17,684 nucleotides of DNA from UBA7477 sp045602925 (GCA_045602925.1 JAZSCN010000037.1:1-17684), one strand, 5' to 3'. Shown: positions 7,286-14,264, counted from the stretch's first letter. Notes: generated from the letters alone by a model not told the origin. Made by a program: numbers and translations.

Positions 7286-7301
7286 AAATATGTGGTATTA
7301 T
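7273..7301 (+). promoter_or_regulatory. Promoter of the M23 peptidase gene, embedded in the hisA terminator
   Basis: TTGACC (7273-7278) is the descending arm of the preceding terminator. TATTAT (7296-7301) follows at 17 bases and carries an extended TG at 7293-7294. Downstream, TTGTAAC is repeated directly at 7313-7319 and 7324-7330, 11 bases apart, which could be an operator; that is speculative. Confidence 0.7.
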
Positions 7302-7353
7302 ACTATTTGTAGTTGTAACCATTTTGTAACTATTAAAGCAACTCGGAGGTAAT

Positions 7354-8451
7354 ATGACAGGCAAGCTGTTTAAGAATATTTTGCATATAAGCCGTTCAAG
7401 TGTTATAGTGTGCGCTGCCGTCACAATGATGTGCGTGGGCTATTTTGCCGAAGCTATGCGCCCCTCTGTAGCTTCCGGAGAAAAGGCAGAGGATGCTAGC
7501 AAGACTGAAGCTCTGGTGTATAACGAGCTTCCTACGCCAATTATAGATAGCATAAGAACTCCCTCTAAAGAGCGTACCGATGGTAGCAGAGTCTACGTCG
7601 ACGGCGAGTATATCGCGACACTTTCTGAAGAAGACGCATCAATGCTCCAGTCCTACATAAGCGGCAAGATAAACGATAATATAAATTCTAAGTACGCTAC
7701 GGCACATCTGACAAGCGACATTTCAACCGAGAACGGTAGCTATGAAGAAATAGAACTCTCTGGGCTCGACGAGGTCGTAGAGAAGATTTTCGAGGGCGAG
7801 GATGCCCTTATCAAAATCGAATCTCAGTATATCGAGCTTACTGAGGAGTCAATAGAATTTGATACAATAAAGGTCAATAATCCACTACTGCCAAAGGGCG
7901 AAAGCTATGTTTCACAAAAGGGGAAGGAAGGCACTACCGTTACAGCAACTATCGTCAGCGAGCTTGACGGTGAGGTTATAAAAGAAGTCGTTCTCCCTAC
8001 ACTGACAATGGCGCCATCAGTGGATGAAATTATCCAGGTTGGTACAGCTACATTTACAGACCTTATGTGGCCTGTCGGTGCAGGTGGTGGCTGGGTAAGT
8101 TCAGATTATGGCTACCGTGATTTTGATAATGATTTCCATAAGGGCGTAGATATCTGTGGAGTGTCCGAAGGAACCGACATATATGCCGTCTATGCAGGAA
8201 CAGTAGTTCGCTCTGAGTATAACAAGAACGGCTATGGCGAGTTTGTAATTATCGACCACGGCAACGGCTACCAGACAGCCTATGCGCATATGTCATATAG
8301 AAATGTCAATGTCGGCGATAAGGTGCTCACAGGGGATGTAATCGGTGGTATCGGCACTACCGGTCAGTCAACAGGAATACACCTGCATTTTGAAGTCAGA
8401 TATGGTGGGAATTTTGCTGACCCGAGTGGCTTCCTTTCCAGAAAATTTTAA
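7354..8451 (+). CDS. Membrane-anchored G5-domain M23 (LytM-type) metallopeptidase
   Basis: A predicted cell-wall peptide-crosslink endopeptidase acting outside the membrane. The 365-residue protein starts with a cytoplasmic N terminus and one hydrophobic segment at about 15-33, which acts as an uncleaved anchor or signal peptide. A low-complexity linker and a variable domain (about 78-150) follow. Next is a G5-like domain at roughly 155-232 (LLPKGESYVSQKGKEGT is typical), a wall-adhesion module common before M23 domains. The C-terminal M23 domain (about 237-365) keeps the zinc ligands H262 and D266 (HKGVD) and H345 (HLHFE), with H312 and H343 as the other active-site histidines, so it should be active. 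GGAGG at 7345-7349 supports the start. It is monocistronic, between two terminators, and convergent with metH. Confidence 0.9.
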   Translation: MTGKLFKNILHISRSSVIVCAAVTMMCVGYFAEAMRPSVASGEKAEDASKTEALVYNELPTPIIDSIRTPSKERTDGSRVYVDGEYIATLSEEDASMLQSYISGKINDNINSKYATAHLTSDISTENGSYEEIELSGLDEVVEKIFEGEDALIKIESQYIELTEESIEFDTIKVNNPLLPKGESYVSQKGKEGTTVTATIVSELDGEVIKEVVLPTLTMAPSVDEIIQVGTATFTDLMWPVGAGGGWVSSDYGYRDFDNDFHKGVDICGVSEGTDIYAVYAGTVVRSEYNKNGYGEFVIIDHGNGYQTAYAHMSYRNVNVGDKVLTGDVIGGIGTTGQSTGIHLHFEVRYGGNFADPSGFLSRKF

Positions 8452-8460
8452 GACAAATTA

Positions 8461-8508
8461 AATCACCTTAAAGCAGTTTATATTTTGCTCTAAGGTGATT
8501 TTTGTTTT
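8461..8508. terminator. Shared terminator between convergent M23 and metH genes
   Basis: A ten-pair stem AATCACCTTA (8461-8470) with TAAGGTGATT (8491-8500), extended after one mismatch by AGCA/TGCT (8472-8475 with 8486-8489). On the plus strand it is followed by TTTTTGTTTTTA. It lies directly at the minus-strand metH stop, so it may also end that operon, although the minus-strand T tract is weaker. Confidence 0.85.
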
Positions 8509-10868
8509 TATTTACTGAAAAATGCCTTCGCAATATCTGCGCTTGCCTTTGCGTCCTTTGCGTAGTAGTCAGCACCGATTTTCTTTGCGTAATCTGCCGT
8601 GAGAACTGCGCCACCGACCATAACTGCACAGTCGGGCTTTTTCTCCTTGAGAAGCTTTATGGTGTTCTCCATAGCCCCAAGAGTCGTAGTCATAAGTGCC
8701 GAAAGTCCGACAAGACGTATGTCACGCTCAATAGCTGTTTTTACAATAACCTCCTCGGGAACATCTTTTCCAAGGTCGATTACATCATAGCCGTAGTTTT
8801 CTAAAACTGTACGAACTATGTTCTTGCCGATATCGTGAATGTCGCCCTTTACAGTCGCAATTATGATACTGCCCTTAGTCTCGGTAGCCTGCCTCTCACT
8901 CTGTAGCTTTTGCTTTATAACATCAAAGCATACTCCTGCCGTGTCAGCCGACAGAATAAGCTGTGGTAGGAATATCTTTCCCGATTCAAAGTCTGCGCCT
9001 ATTTTATCAAGTGCAGGGATAAGCCTTGAGTTTATAAGCTCCTGGGCATCGATAGTAGATAAAAGCTCGCTCGTTATAGTTTTAGCATCAGCCTTTAGTC
9101 CCTTTTCAATAGCGTGCTCTAAGGTAACAGTATTGCCGATGCTTTGTGGCTGAGCTGTAACACCATTGTACGCCTCAACAAACTTGGCCGAGCTAACGTC
9201 AATGCCCGATAGCACCTTGTACGCCCTTACTACACCCATCATCGAAGCGATGTTAGGATTTATAATAGGAAGCGTCAAGCCGTTTTGTAACGCCATAGTT
9301 AAGAATGTGTGGTTTATAAGCTCACGGTTAGGTAGCCCGAAGGATATGTTCGATACTCCGAGCACCGTCTTTAAGCCGAGCTCATCTGTCACCATTTTTA
9401 CAGCCGAAAGCGTCTCCTTAACAGCCTCTTGCTCAACAGATGCAGTAAGTGTAAGACAATCTATAAATACATTTTCTCTCGGTATGCCAAGTGCTAAAGC
9501 CCTGTCTAAAATCTTCTTAGCAAGTGCAAAACGCTCTGTCGCCTTCTTTGGAATACCATTCTCATCAAGCGTAAGTCCGACAACGCAAGCTCCGTATTTT
9601 TTAACAAGCGGAAGTATGGTCGAAAGACTCTTTTCTTCAGCGTTTACAGAGTTTATAATAGCCTTGCCGTTGCATACTCTAAGACCTGCCTCTAAAACCT
9701 CAGGAGAGGTGCTGTCGAGCTGTAGCGGAACATCAGTAACCGACTGAACTGCCTTGACAATCTTTACCATCATTTCCTTTTCGTCGATGTCCGGAAGTCC
9801 TACGTTAATATCGAGTATGTCAGCCCCTGCTTCAACCTGGTCAAGTGCCTGCTTTAGAATATAGTTTATATCTCCGTTTCTGAGAGCTTCCTTGAAAAGC
9901 TTTTTGCCGGTAGGGTTGATTCTCTCACCGATTACTCTCGGCTCGGAAATTTCTACAAGCCTACTGCCACTGCATACGCAAGGCTCGGTAGTGCAAGGTG
10001 TACGGCTTTGCATAGTGCTATCGGTGAGTGCCTTGAGCTTTGAAATAAACTCAGGCGACGTTCCACAGCATCCACCGATAAGCTTTGCGCCACACTCCAT
10101 AAGAGGAACCATAAGCGACGAAAACTTGTCAGCGTCAATGCTGAATGCCCCCGTCACAGGGTCCGGTAAGCCTGCGTTTGGCTTTACTATAATAGGGAGC
10201 GATGTGTGTCTTGCAAATTCCTCGACAATCGGTAAAAGTAGGTCAGGGCCGAGTCCACAGTTTATACCGACAGCGTCTACAGACAAGCTCTGCGCAATAG
10301 TTGCCGCACAAGCAGGACTGCAGCCGGTAAAGGTTCTGCCGTTTTCTTCGAAGGTCAGCGACATCAGTATAGGCAGGTCGGTGCAATCTCTCGCAGCCAG
10401 AACTGCCGCCCTTAACTCGTATATGTCAGTAAAGGTTTCAAGCCCAATAAGGTCAGCACCTGCGTTCTTTCCTGCAATCATAATCTTGCAGTAGGTGTCG
10501 TAAGCTTCCTCGAAGGTGAAATCGCCCGTTGGCTCTAAAAGTCTGCCAAGCGTCGCAACGTCAAGCCCTACGAGTACATCTGTGCCCTCGGCCGCCTCCT
10601 TTGCAAGACGTATACCTTCTTCAATAGCCTGCTCGAAGGTGTATTCACAGCCCTCGAATTTAAAGGGATTAGCATTAAAGGTGTTAGCGTAGATAATGTC
10701 GCTTCCTGCCTCAATGTAGCTTTTGTGAATATCCCTTACCCAGTCAGGATGAGTGAATGAGGAAAGCTCTGCACGTTCATTTGCACCAAAGCCCCTCTTT
10801 ATAAGCTCTGTACCAAAGCCACCGTCAAGAAGTATATATGGTTTTTTTAGCAGTGTTTTAAAGTCCAC
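8508..10868 (-). CDS. metH: Cobalamin-dependent methionine synthase MetH lacking the reactivation domain
   Basis: MetH methylates homocysteine to methionine using methyl-THF and a cobalamin intermediate. The 786-residue protein has three of the four classical modules. Residues 1-285 are the homocysteine-binding barrel with zinc cysteines C204 (GINCG) and C267/C268 (GGCCGT). Residues about 308-575 are the pterin-binding barrel (GERINPTGKK 314-323). Residues about 580-786 are the cobalamin cap and binding domains, with DxHxxG (D676, H678, G681) where H678 is the lower cobalt ligand. The C-terminal AdoMet/flavodoxin reactivation domain of the ~1,230-residue E. coli enzyme is absent and is supplied by the preceding gene. 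A Cys-containing linker (C292, C297, C299) joins the two barrels. The start is GTG at 10868 with AAAGGCAGG upstream. It overlaps the activator gene by 11 bases. Confidence 0.95.
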   Translation of the reverse strand: MDFKTLLKKPYILLDGGFGTELIKRGFGANERAELSSFTHPDWVRDIHKSYIEAGSDIIYANTFNANPFKFEGCEYTFEQAIEEGIRLAKEAAEGTDVLVGLDVATLGRLLEPTGDFTFEEAYDTYCKIMIAGKNAGADLIGLETFTDIYELRAAVLAARDCTDLPILMSLTFEENGRTFTGCSPACAATIAQSLSVDAVGINCGLGPDLLLPIVEEFARHTSLPIIVKPNAGLPDPVTGAFSIDADKFSSLMVPLMECGAKLIGGCCGTSPEFISKLKALTDSTMQSRTPCTTEPCVCSGSRLVEISEPRVIGERINPTGKKLFKEALRNGDINYILKQALDQVEAGADILDINVGLPDIDEKEMMVKIVKAVQSVTDVPLQLDSTSPEVLEAGLRVCNGKAIINSVNAEEKSLSTILPLVKKYGACVVGLTLDENGIPKKATERFALAKKILDRALALGIPRENVFIDCLTLTASVEQEAVKETLSAVKMVTDELGLKTVLGVSNISFGLPNRELINHTFLTMALQNGLTLPIINPNIASMMGVVRAYKVLSGIDVSSAKFVEAYNGVTAQPQSIGNTVTLEHAIEKGLKADAKTITSELLSTIDAQELINSRLIPALDKIGADFESGKIFLPQLILSADTAGVCFDVIKQKLQSERQATETKGSIIIATVKGDIHDIGKNIVRTVLENYGYDVIDLGKDVPEEVIVKTAIERDIRLVGLSALMTTTLGAMENTIKLLKEKKPDCAVMVGGAVLTADYAKKIGADYYAKDAKASADIAKAFFSK

Positions 10869-11499
10869 AGTGTGTACCTGCCTTTCTGAAATTACAGCTA
10901 TCTTTCATGTTGCATATAGCACAGCCGATGCGTTTTTTAGGAATAGGCTTGTCAGAAACTCCGATTATAGCTGTCACCGATTTTAACGGCGTGAGCATAA
11001 GACTTCGGCTCACCGATAAACCGATTTTTCTGTTTGTATCAAGTAGCTCGGTTATCGCCTTCTGACAAGCTATGTCAAAGCCCTCGTATCCCGGGGAATA
11101 TCGCCATGTGAGATATGAACCCTCAAATATCCCCGAAAGCTCTCTGTCACAGTCCTCTGCATAACGCTCAATAAACGCATTCGCACAAGCATCAAGAAGC
11201 GTCGCCATAGTCATATCCGATACGCTTGCTTTTCGTATGGTAGCATCAATAGGCGAGCCAAGCGTCGCCGCAAAAAGCAAAACTCTGTCGCAACCGTCAA
11301 GATGCGCCTTGAGCTCATTCGAATCAAGAGCAATAGGGCAATCATCTCTGTCATATGCCCTAAATACATAGCGAGGCTCAGCTATGCTCGATAGAAGCTC
11401 CTCGCATTGTGTAAGTATTCTTTCAATCTCGTCGCTCGGCTTTGTACCCTTGTACCCAAGATAGCAAAGCTCTAAGCTACGGTCAATATATCTATCCAT
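10858..11499 (-). CDS. Stand-alone methionine synthase reactivation (Met_synt_B12-like) protein
   Basis: A 213-residue protein equivalent to the C-terminal reactivation domain of large MetH. That domain binds AdoMet and re-methylates cobalamin that has oxidised to the inactive cob(II) form. The AdoMet-binding signature RYSPGY is at 133-138, with MLTPLKSVTAIIGV at 168-181, both typical of clostridial activators. After this comes a short tail not found in E. coli MetH, with four cysteines, C193, C196, C202 and C211 (CAIC...SCNFRK...C), which could bind metal or cobalamin. The gene begins three bases after the metF stop with no clear ribosome site and overlaps metH by 11 bases, so all three genes are probably translationally coupled. 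Family and context agree well; reductase partner not visible. Confidence 0.88.
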   Translation of the reverse strand: MDRYIDRSLELCYLGYKGTKPSDEIERILTQCEELLSSIAEPRYVFRAYDRDDCPIALDSNELKAHLDGCDRVLLFAATLGSPIDATIRKASVSDMTMATLLDACANAFIERYAEDCDRELSGIFEGSYLTWRYSPGYEGFDIACQKAITELLDTNRKIGLSVSRSLMLTPLKSVTAIIGVSDKPIPKKRIGCAICNMKDSCNFRKAGTHCGL

Positions 11500-11502
11500 C
11501 TT

Positions 11503-12363
11503 TTACAGAAGGTTTCTTACGCTGTCAGAGATTTTTCTTACAACATAAGGGTTGTTCATAGCGTAGATGTGTATTCCGTCAACACCATTTGAAATAAGGT
11601 CAACAATCTGGTCAACAGCATACGCAATGCCTGCGTCAATAAGCGCCTCTGGGCGTCCCTCGTAGCACTGAAGCATCTTTACAAACTTCTGTGGCAGAGA
11701 TGCTCCGCACATGGTTACCATTCTCTCAATCTGCTTTTTGTTGGTAACAGGCATAATTCCTGCACAAATAGGCGCCTTTATTCCTGCAATCTGCACCTTC
11801 TCATAAAATTCATAGAAGAAGGAATTGTCGAAGAAAAGCTGTGTTATAAGCGACTGAACACCACAGTCTACCTTTGTCTTAAGGTTTTGAATATCGTCAA
11901 CAAGACTCTTTGCCTCAAGGTGACATTCAGGGTAGCACGCACCCGAAACTCCGAAATCGCCATTCTCGTGAATGAACGAAACGAGGTCGCTTGCGTACTT
12001 AAAATCTTCCTTAAGAGGAATGTCAGGGCGCATATCACCCCTTAGCGCAAGTATGTTGTCAATGCCCTTGGCCTTGAAATCTTCCAGCTGAACGAGGATG
12101 TCTTCTTTGTTGTTGCCTACGCAGGTAAGGTGTGCCATCGCCTCAATGCCGTACAGACTCTTTATGCGAGAAGCAATTTCGCTGGTCTTGTTGTCACGGG
12201 CATTTCCACCTGCACCGTAGGTCACACTTATGTAGTCAGGCTTTAGTGAGCAAAGCTCCTCTAAAACTCCGTATATAGATTCAATCGGACTGGTCGGCTT
12301 GGGTGGAAAAATCTCGAATGAGAATACAGTTCTGCCCTTACCGTATAGTGAAGAAATTTTCAT
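11503..12363 (-). CDS. metF: 5,10-methylenetetrahydrofolate reductase MetF
   Basis: MetF reduces methylene-THF to 5-methyl-THF, the methyl donor for MetH. The 286-residue length is normal for bacterial FAD-dependent MetF. Key motifs are FEIFPPK (16-22) with the catalytic glutamate E17, YISVTYGAGG (44-53), AHLTC (77-81), LALRGD (105-110) with folate-contacting D110, TQLFFD (174-179) and a GIHIYAMN end (263-270). It is first in the metF-activator-metH operon. AGAAGG at about 12372-12377 precedes the ATG by eight bases. No MetV-type zinc partner gene is nearby. The 5' leader is only about 25-30 bases, too short for a SAM riboswitch or T-box. Confidence 0.95.
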   Translation of the reverse strand: MKISSLYGKGRTVFSFEIFPPKPTSPIESIYGVLEELCSLKPDYISVTYGAGGNARDNKTSEIASRIKSLYGIEAMAHLTCVGNNKEDILVQLEDFKAKGIDNILALRGDMRPDIPLKEDFKYASDLVSFIHENGDFGVSGACYPECHLEAKSLVDDIQNLKTKVDCGVQSLITQLFFDNSFFYEFYEKVQIAGIKAPICAGIMPVTNKKQIERMVTMCGASLPQKFVKMLQCYEGRPEALIDAGIAYAVDQIVDLISNGVDGIHIYAMNNPYVVRKISDSVRNLL

Positions 12364-12394
12364 TTTTCATACCTTCTTATATTTGATTAAATAT

Positions 12395-12423
12395 ATTGTA
12401 ACACAATACCCCATCTATTTCAA
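12395..12423 (-). promoter_or_regulatory. Promoter of the metF operon
   Basis: On the minus strand, TTGAAA (12423-12418) and TACAAT (12400-12395) are 17 bases apart, about 32 bases before the metF start. It diverges from the prmA promoter, with 18 bases between the two -35 boxes. Confidence 0.78.
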
Positions 12424-12441
12424 GTGTTTTGCTCTGTGCAC

Positions 12442-12470
12442 TTTACAATTTTTTATAAATATGTTATACT
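12442..12470 (+). promoter_or_regulatory. Promoter of prmA and the PII-like gene
   Basis: TTTACA (12442-12447) and TATACT (12465-12470) with 17-base spacing and an extended TG at 12462-12463, about 43 bases before the prmA start. Confidence 0.78.
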
Positions 12471-12512
12471 AATGAATATTGTTCTTCAAGATTTTGTAAA
12501 GGAAGTGAGTCT

Positions 12513-13481
12513 GTGAACTGGACAGAGCTTATAATTTACACCTCAACCGAGGGCATAGAAATTGTCACCTCAAGGCTTATGGATATCGGTATCACAGGCT
12601 TTGTTATAAAGGATAAGCAGGATTTCGAGGATTTTCTTCAGCATAAGGACGGCAATTGGGATTACGTCGATGACGACCTTATGGAGCTAAGAGAGTGCGA
12701 AACAAGTATTACAGTATACCTCGAGGATAATGCCGACGGCGCAGAACAGCTAAGCCTTATTAAACAGCAGTTAACAGAGCTTTCGGTGCTAAACGAAAAT
12801 AGCATATATGGAAGGCTAGAGTATGAGCTCTCAGGTATCCGTGAAGAAGATTGGGCTAATAATTGGAAGCAGTATTTTAAGCCAATCGAGATTGGCGATA
12901 AGCTTCTTGTAAAGCCTTCCTGGGAAAAGGCTCAGGAGAACGAGCAGAGAAAAATTTTAGAAATTGACCCTGCAACAAGCTTTGGTACAGGTCAGCATAA
13001 TACAACAAGACTGTGCCTCGAGCTTTTGGAGAAGAATATTTCCGAAGGCGACAGACTTTTAGACCTCGGCTGTGGCAGTGGTATTCTTTCAATCGGTGCA
13101 CTGATTTTAGGCGCAAGCTCAGCTTATGCAGTCGACATCGAAGAGAACGCCGCAAAAATCGCCGCCGAAAACGCCCTTAAAAACGGCATCGGCGAGGATA
13201 GATATACAGCAGCCTGCGGTAATATAATCGACGATAAAAAGCTTCGTGAAGAAATCGGCTCGGGCTATGACGTAGTCTGTGCAAATATCGTAGCCGACGT
13301 GCTTATCGCAATGAGTCCGTACTTTATGGAGTTCGTGAAAAAGGGTGGAAGACTCGTTGTCTCCGGAATTATAGAAAAAAGACGTGACGAGGTTGTTTCT
13401 TCAATCAAAGAAAGAGGCTTTAAGCTTTTAGAAGAGCGTAGCCTCGGCGATTGGACAGCTTGTTCATTTGAGTGTCCTTAA
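12513..13481 (+). CDS. prmA: Ribosomal protein L11 methyltransferase PrmA
   Basis: PrmA trimethylates ribosomal protein L11 using S-adenosylmethionine. The 322-residue protein has an N-terminal L11-recognition domain (about 1-100), then a linker, then the Rossmann methyltransferase. Family motifs are EIDPATSFGTGQHNTTRLC (150-168), DLGCGSG (184-190) for SAM binding, AVDIEENA (206-213) and CANIVADVL (256-264), which replaces the NPPY motif of other methyltransferases. The start codon is GTG at 12513, preceded by AAAGGAAG about nine bases upstream. The N-terminal domain is longer than in E. coli PrmA (293 residues), as is common in Firmicutes. The next gene starts 49 bases later with no terminator between. 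Confidence 0.95.
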   Translation: MNWTELIIYTSTEGIEIVTSRLMDIGITGFVIKDKQDFEDFLQHKDGNWDYVDDDLMELRECETSITVYLEDNADGAEQLSLIKQQLTELSVLNENSIYGRLEYELSGIREEDWANNWKQYFKPIEIGDKLLVKPSWEKAQENEQRKILEIDPATSFGTGQHNTTRLCLELLEKNISEGDRLLDLGCGSGILSIGALILGASSAYAVDIEENAAKIAAENALKNGIGEDRYTAACGNIIDDKKLREEIGSGYDVVCANIVADVLIAMSPYFMEFVKKGGRLVVSGIIEKRRDEVVSSIKERGFKLLEERSLGDWTACSFECP

Positions 13482-13530
13482 GGGATACTTTTCATACGCT
13501 TTAAACCGAAGTTAGAAATGGAGGAAAAAT

Positions 13531-13869
13531 ATGTATCAGTTATTAGTAGTTATTTTAAAGAAGTCCGACGTAGTCGATACCCTTATGCAGCGTCTGGCAG
13601 AAGAAGGAGTAAAGGGCGGCTCTGTTGTCGAAACAGCAGGTATGGCGAAGTCCCTTAAGAATTCTTCCGACATTCATATTATAGATGCAATCAGCGAATT
13701 GCTCGGCTCAGCACCTGTTGCAAACAGCAAGATGCTTATGATTGCGCTTCCGGATGATAAGCTTGAAGTGGCAAAGGATGTAGTTCACGAGGTTTGCGGC
13801 GACCTTACAAAGCCAAACGCAGGCGTAATGTTTGCCCTGCCTATATCCTTCTCCGAGGGTATAAACTAA
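13531..13869 (+). CDS. Small PII-like (GlnB-fold) protein of unknown ligand
   Basis: A 112-residue cytoplasmic protein whose pattern suggests a PII-like ferredoxin fold: a hydrophobic first strand (YQLLVVILKK), a helix with VVDTLMQRLAEEGVKGGSVVET, and a C-terminal NAGVMFALPISFSEG that resembles the end of PII proteins. It lacks the recognisable T-loop tyrosine and nucleotide-binding glycine/arginine signature of true GlnB/GlnK, so I do not assign nitrogen regulation. GGAGG at 13520-13524 gives a strong start. It sits 49 bases downstream of prmA with no terminator between, so it is probably co-transcribed with it. A strong terminator follows. Family assignment is by fold pattern and is moderate. 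Confidence 0.6.
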   Translation: MYQLLVVILKKSDVVDTLMQRLAEEGVKGGSVVETAGMAKSLKNSSDIHIIDAISELLGSAPVANSKMLMIALPDDKLEVAKDVVHEVCGDLTKPNAGVMFALPISFSEGIN

Positions 13870-13888
13870 AATAGAATATAAAGATAGC

Positions 13889-13920
13889 AAAGCACCAAGC
13901 ATTTTCGCTTGGTGCTTTTT
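13889..13920 (+). terminator. Terminator of the prmA operon
   Basis: A perfect ten-pair stem AGCACCAAGC (13891-13900) with GCTTGGTGCT (13907-13916), extended by two A-T pairs outside, a six-base loop, and a T run to 13920. Confidence 0.95.
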
Positions 13921-14011
13921 CAAGCCATACGCTTGACCGTCTTGTACCTTCGGCACAATGTAAAAAAGCATAATATACTTAAGTCCTCAGATGTTTTCTG
14001 GGGGCTTTTTT
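13921..14011 (+). other. Hairpin series ending in a second terminator, with no gene between
   Basis: After the prmA terminator come three further hairpins. CAAGC/GCTTG is at 13921-13935. TTGTACC pairs with GGCACAA at 13942-13958 (one mismatch, three-base loop). A terminator-like stem AAGTCCTCAG (13981-13990) pairs with CTGGGGGCTT (13998-14007), with two G-T wobbles, and is followed by TTTTTT to 14011. No ORF or convincing promoter explains the last terminator. It could be the 3' end of a small RNA or a leftover of lost DNA. Confidence 0.45.
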
Positions 14012-14013
14012 AG

Positions 14014-14132
14014 TCTGTCCTAGAGTCTGTTGTGAAATATACGGTTAATTGGTGTACCTGCGAGTGCCTAATAGCCCACCTCGTAGCTTTATATAATCGA
14101 AAGCTAGTTTAGTTTTGATGCTCCTAGACAGA
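14014..14132. repeat. Segment bounded by imperfect inverted repeats, possible MITE remnant or structured RNA
   Basis: TCTGTCCTAGAG (14014-14025) pairs with CTCCTAGACAGA (14121-14132) in 11 pairs with single-base bulges. TAGTCTG occurs as a direct repeat at 14011-14017 and 14135-14141. Inside are CTGCGAG/CTCGTAG (14058-14064 with 14080-14086) and AGCTTT/AAAGCT (14085-14090 with 14100-14105). Just outside, TCTGACT/AGTCAGA (14138-14144 with 14155-14161) forms another hairpin. Identity as mobile DNA is unproven. Confidence 0.35.
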
Positions 14133-14173
14133 TGTAGTCTGACTATTGATATTAAGTCAGAACAAATAAACAT
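14045..14173 (-). CDS. Possible 42-residue cationic peptide ORF
   Basis: A minus-strand ATG at 14173 opens a 42-codon frame ending in TAA at 14045. It is preceded by GAGAGGG (14188-14182) at an ideal eight-base spacing. The peptide begins MFICSDLISIVRLHLSRS and has a basic C-terminal half containing LRGGLLGTRR, giving about eight Lys/Arg against two Asp. There is no membrane segment, and I recognise no family. Codon use (CTA, ATA, AGG) differs from the CTC/ATC/AGA-rich neighbours, so it is either foreign or not coding. It covers most of the inverted-repeat segment and could be debris of a mobile element. No minus-strand promoter was found. Confidence 0.25.
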   Translation of the reverse strand: MFICSDLISIVRLHLSRSIKTKLAFDYIKLRGGLLGTRRYTN

Positions 14174-14198
14174 ATATTTTTCCCTCTCTATTCATACA
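14174..14198 (+). promoter_or_regulatory. Candidate sigma-E (mother-cell sporulation) promoter for the sipL-spoIVA pair
   Basis: ATATT (14174-14178) matches the core of the sigma-E -35 box, and CATACA (14193-14198) matches the first six bases of its -10 box, with 14 bases between. It lies 67 bases upstream of the ATG at 14265. The gene products are classic sigma-E-type functions, which strengthens a short motif match. Confidence 0.5.
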
Positions 14199-14264
14199 GC
14201 CTGTATCTTGTGAATATAATTAGTTAGCAATTATATTTTGCAAAATAAACTTTGGGAGGAAGCT

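Noticed and set aside
9166..9747. Long plus-strand ORFs inside metH (also at 9892-10494)
   Set aside because: They are serine/threonine-rich antisense shadows of a well-supported gene, with no ribosome site and no recognisable domain.
14238..14264. Upstream TTG start extending the sipL-like gene by nine residues
   Set aside because: GGGAGGA at 14254-14260 is correctly placed only for the ATG at 14265.
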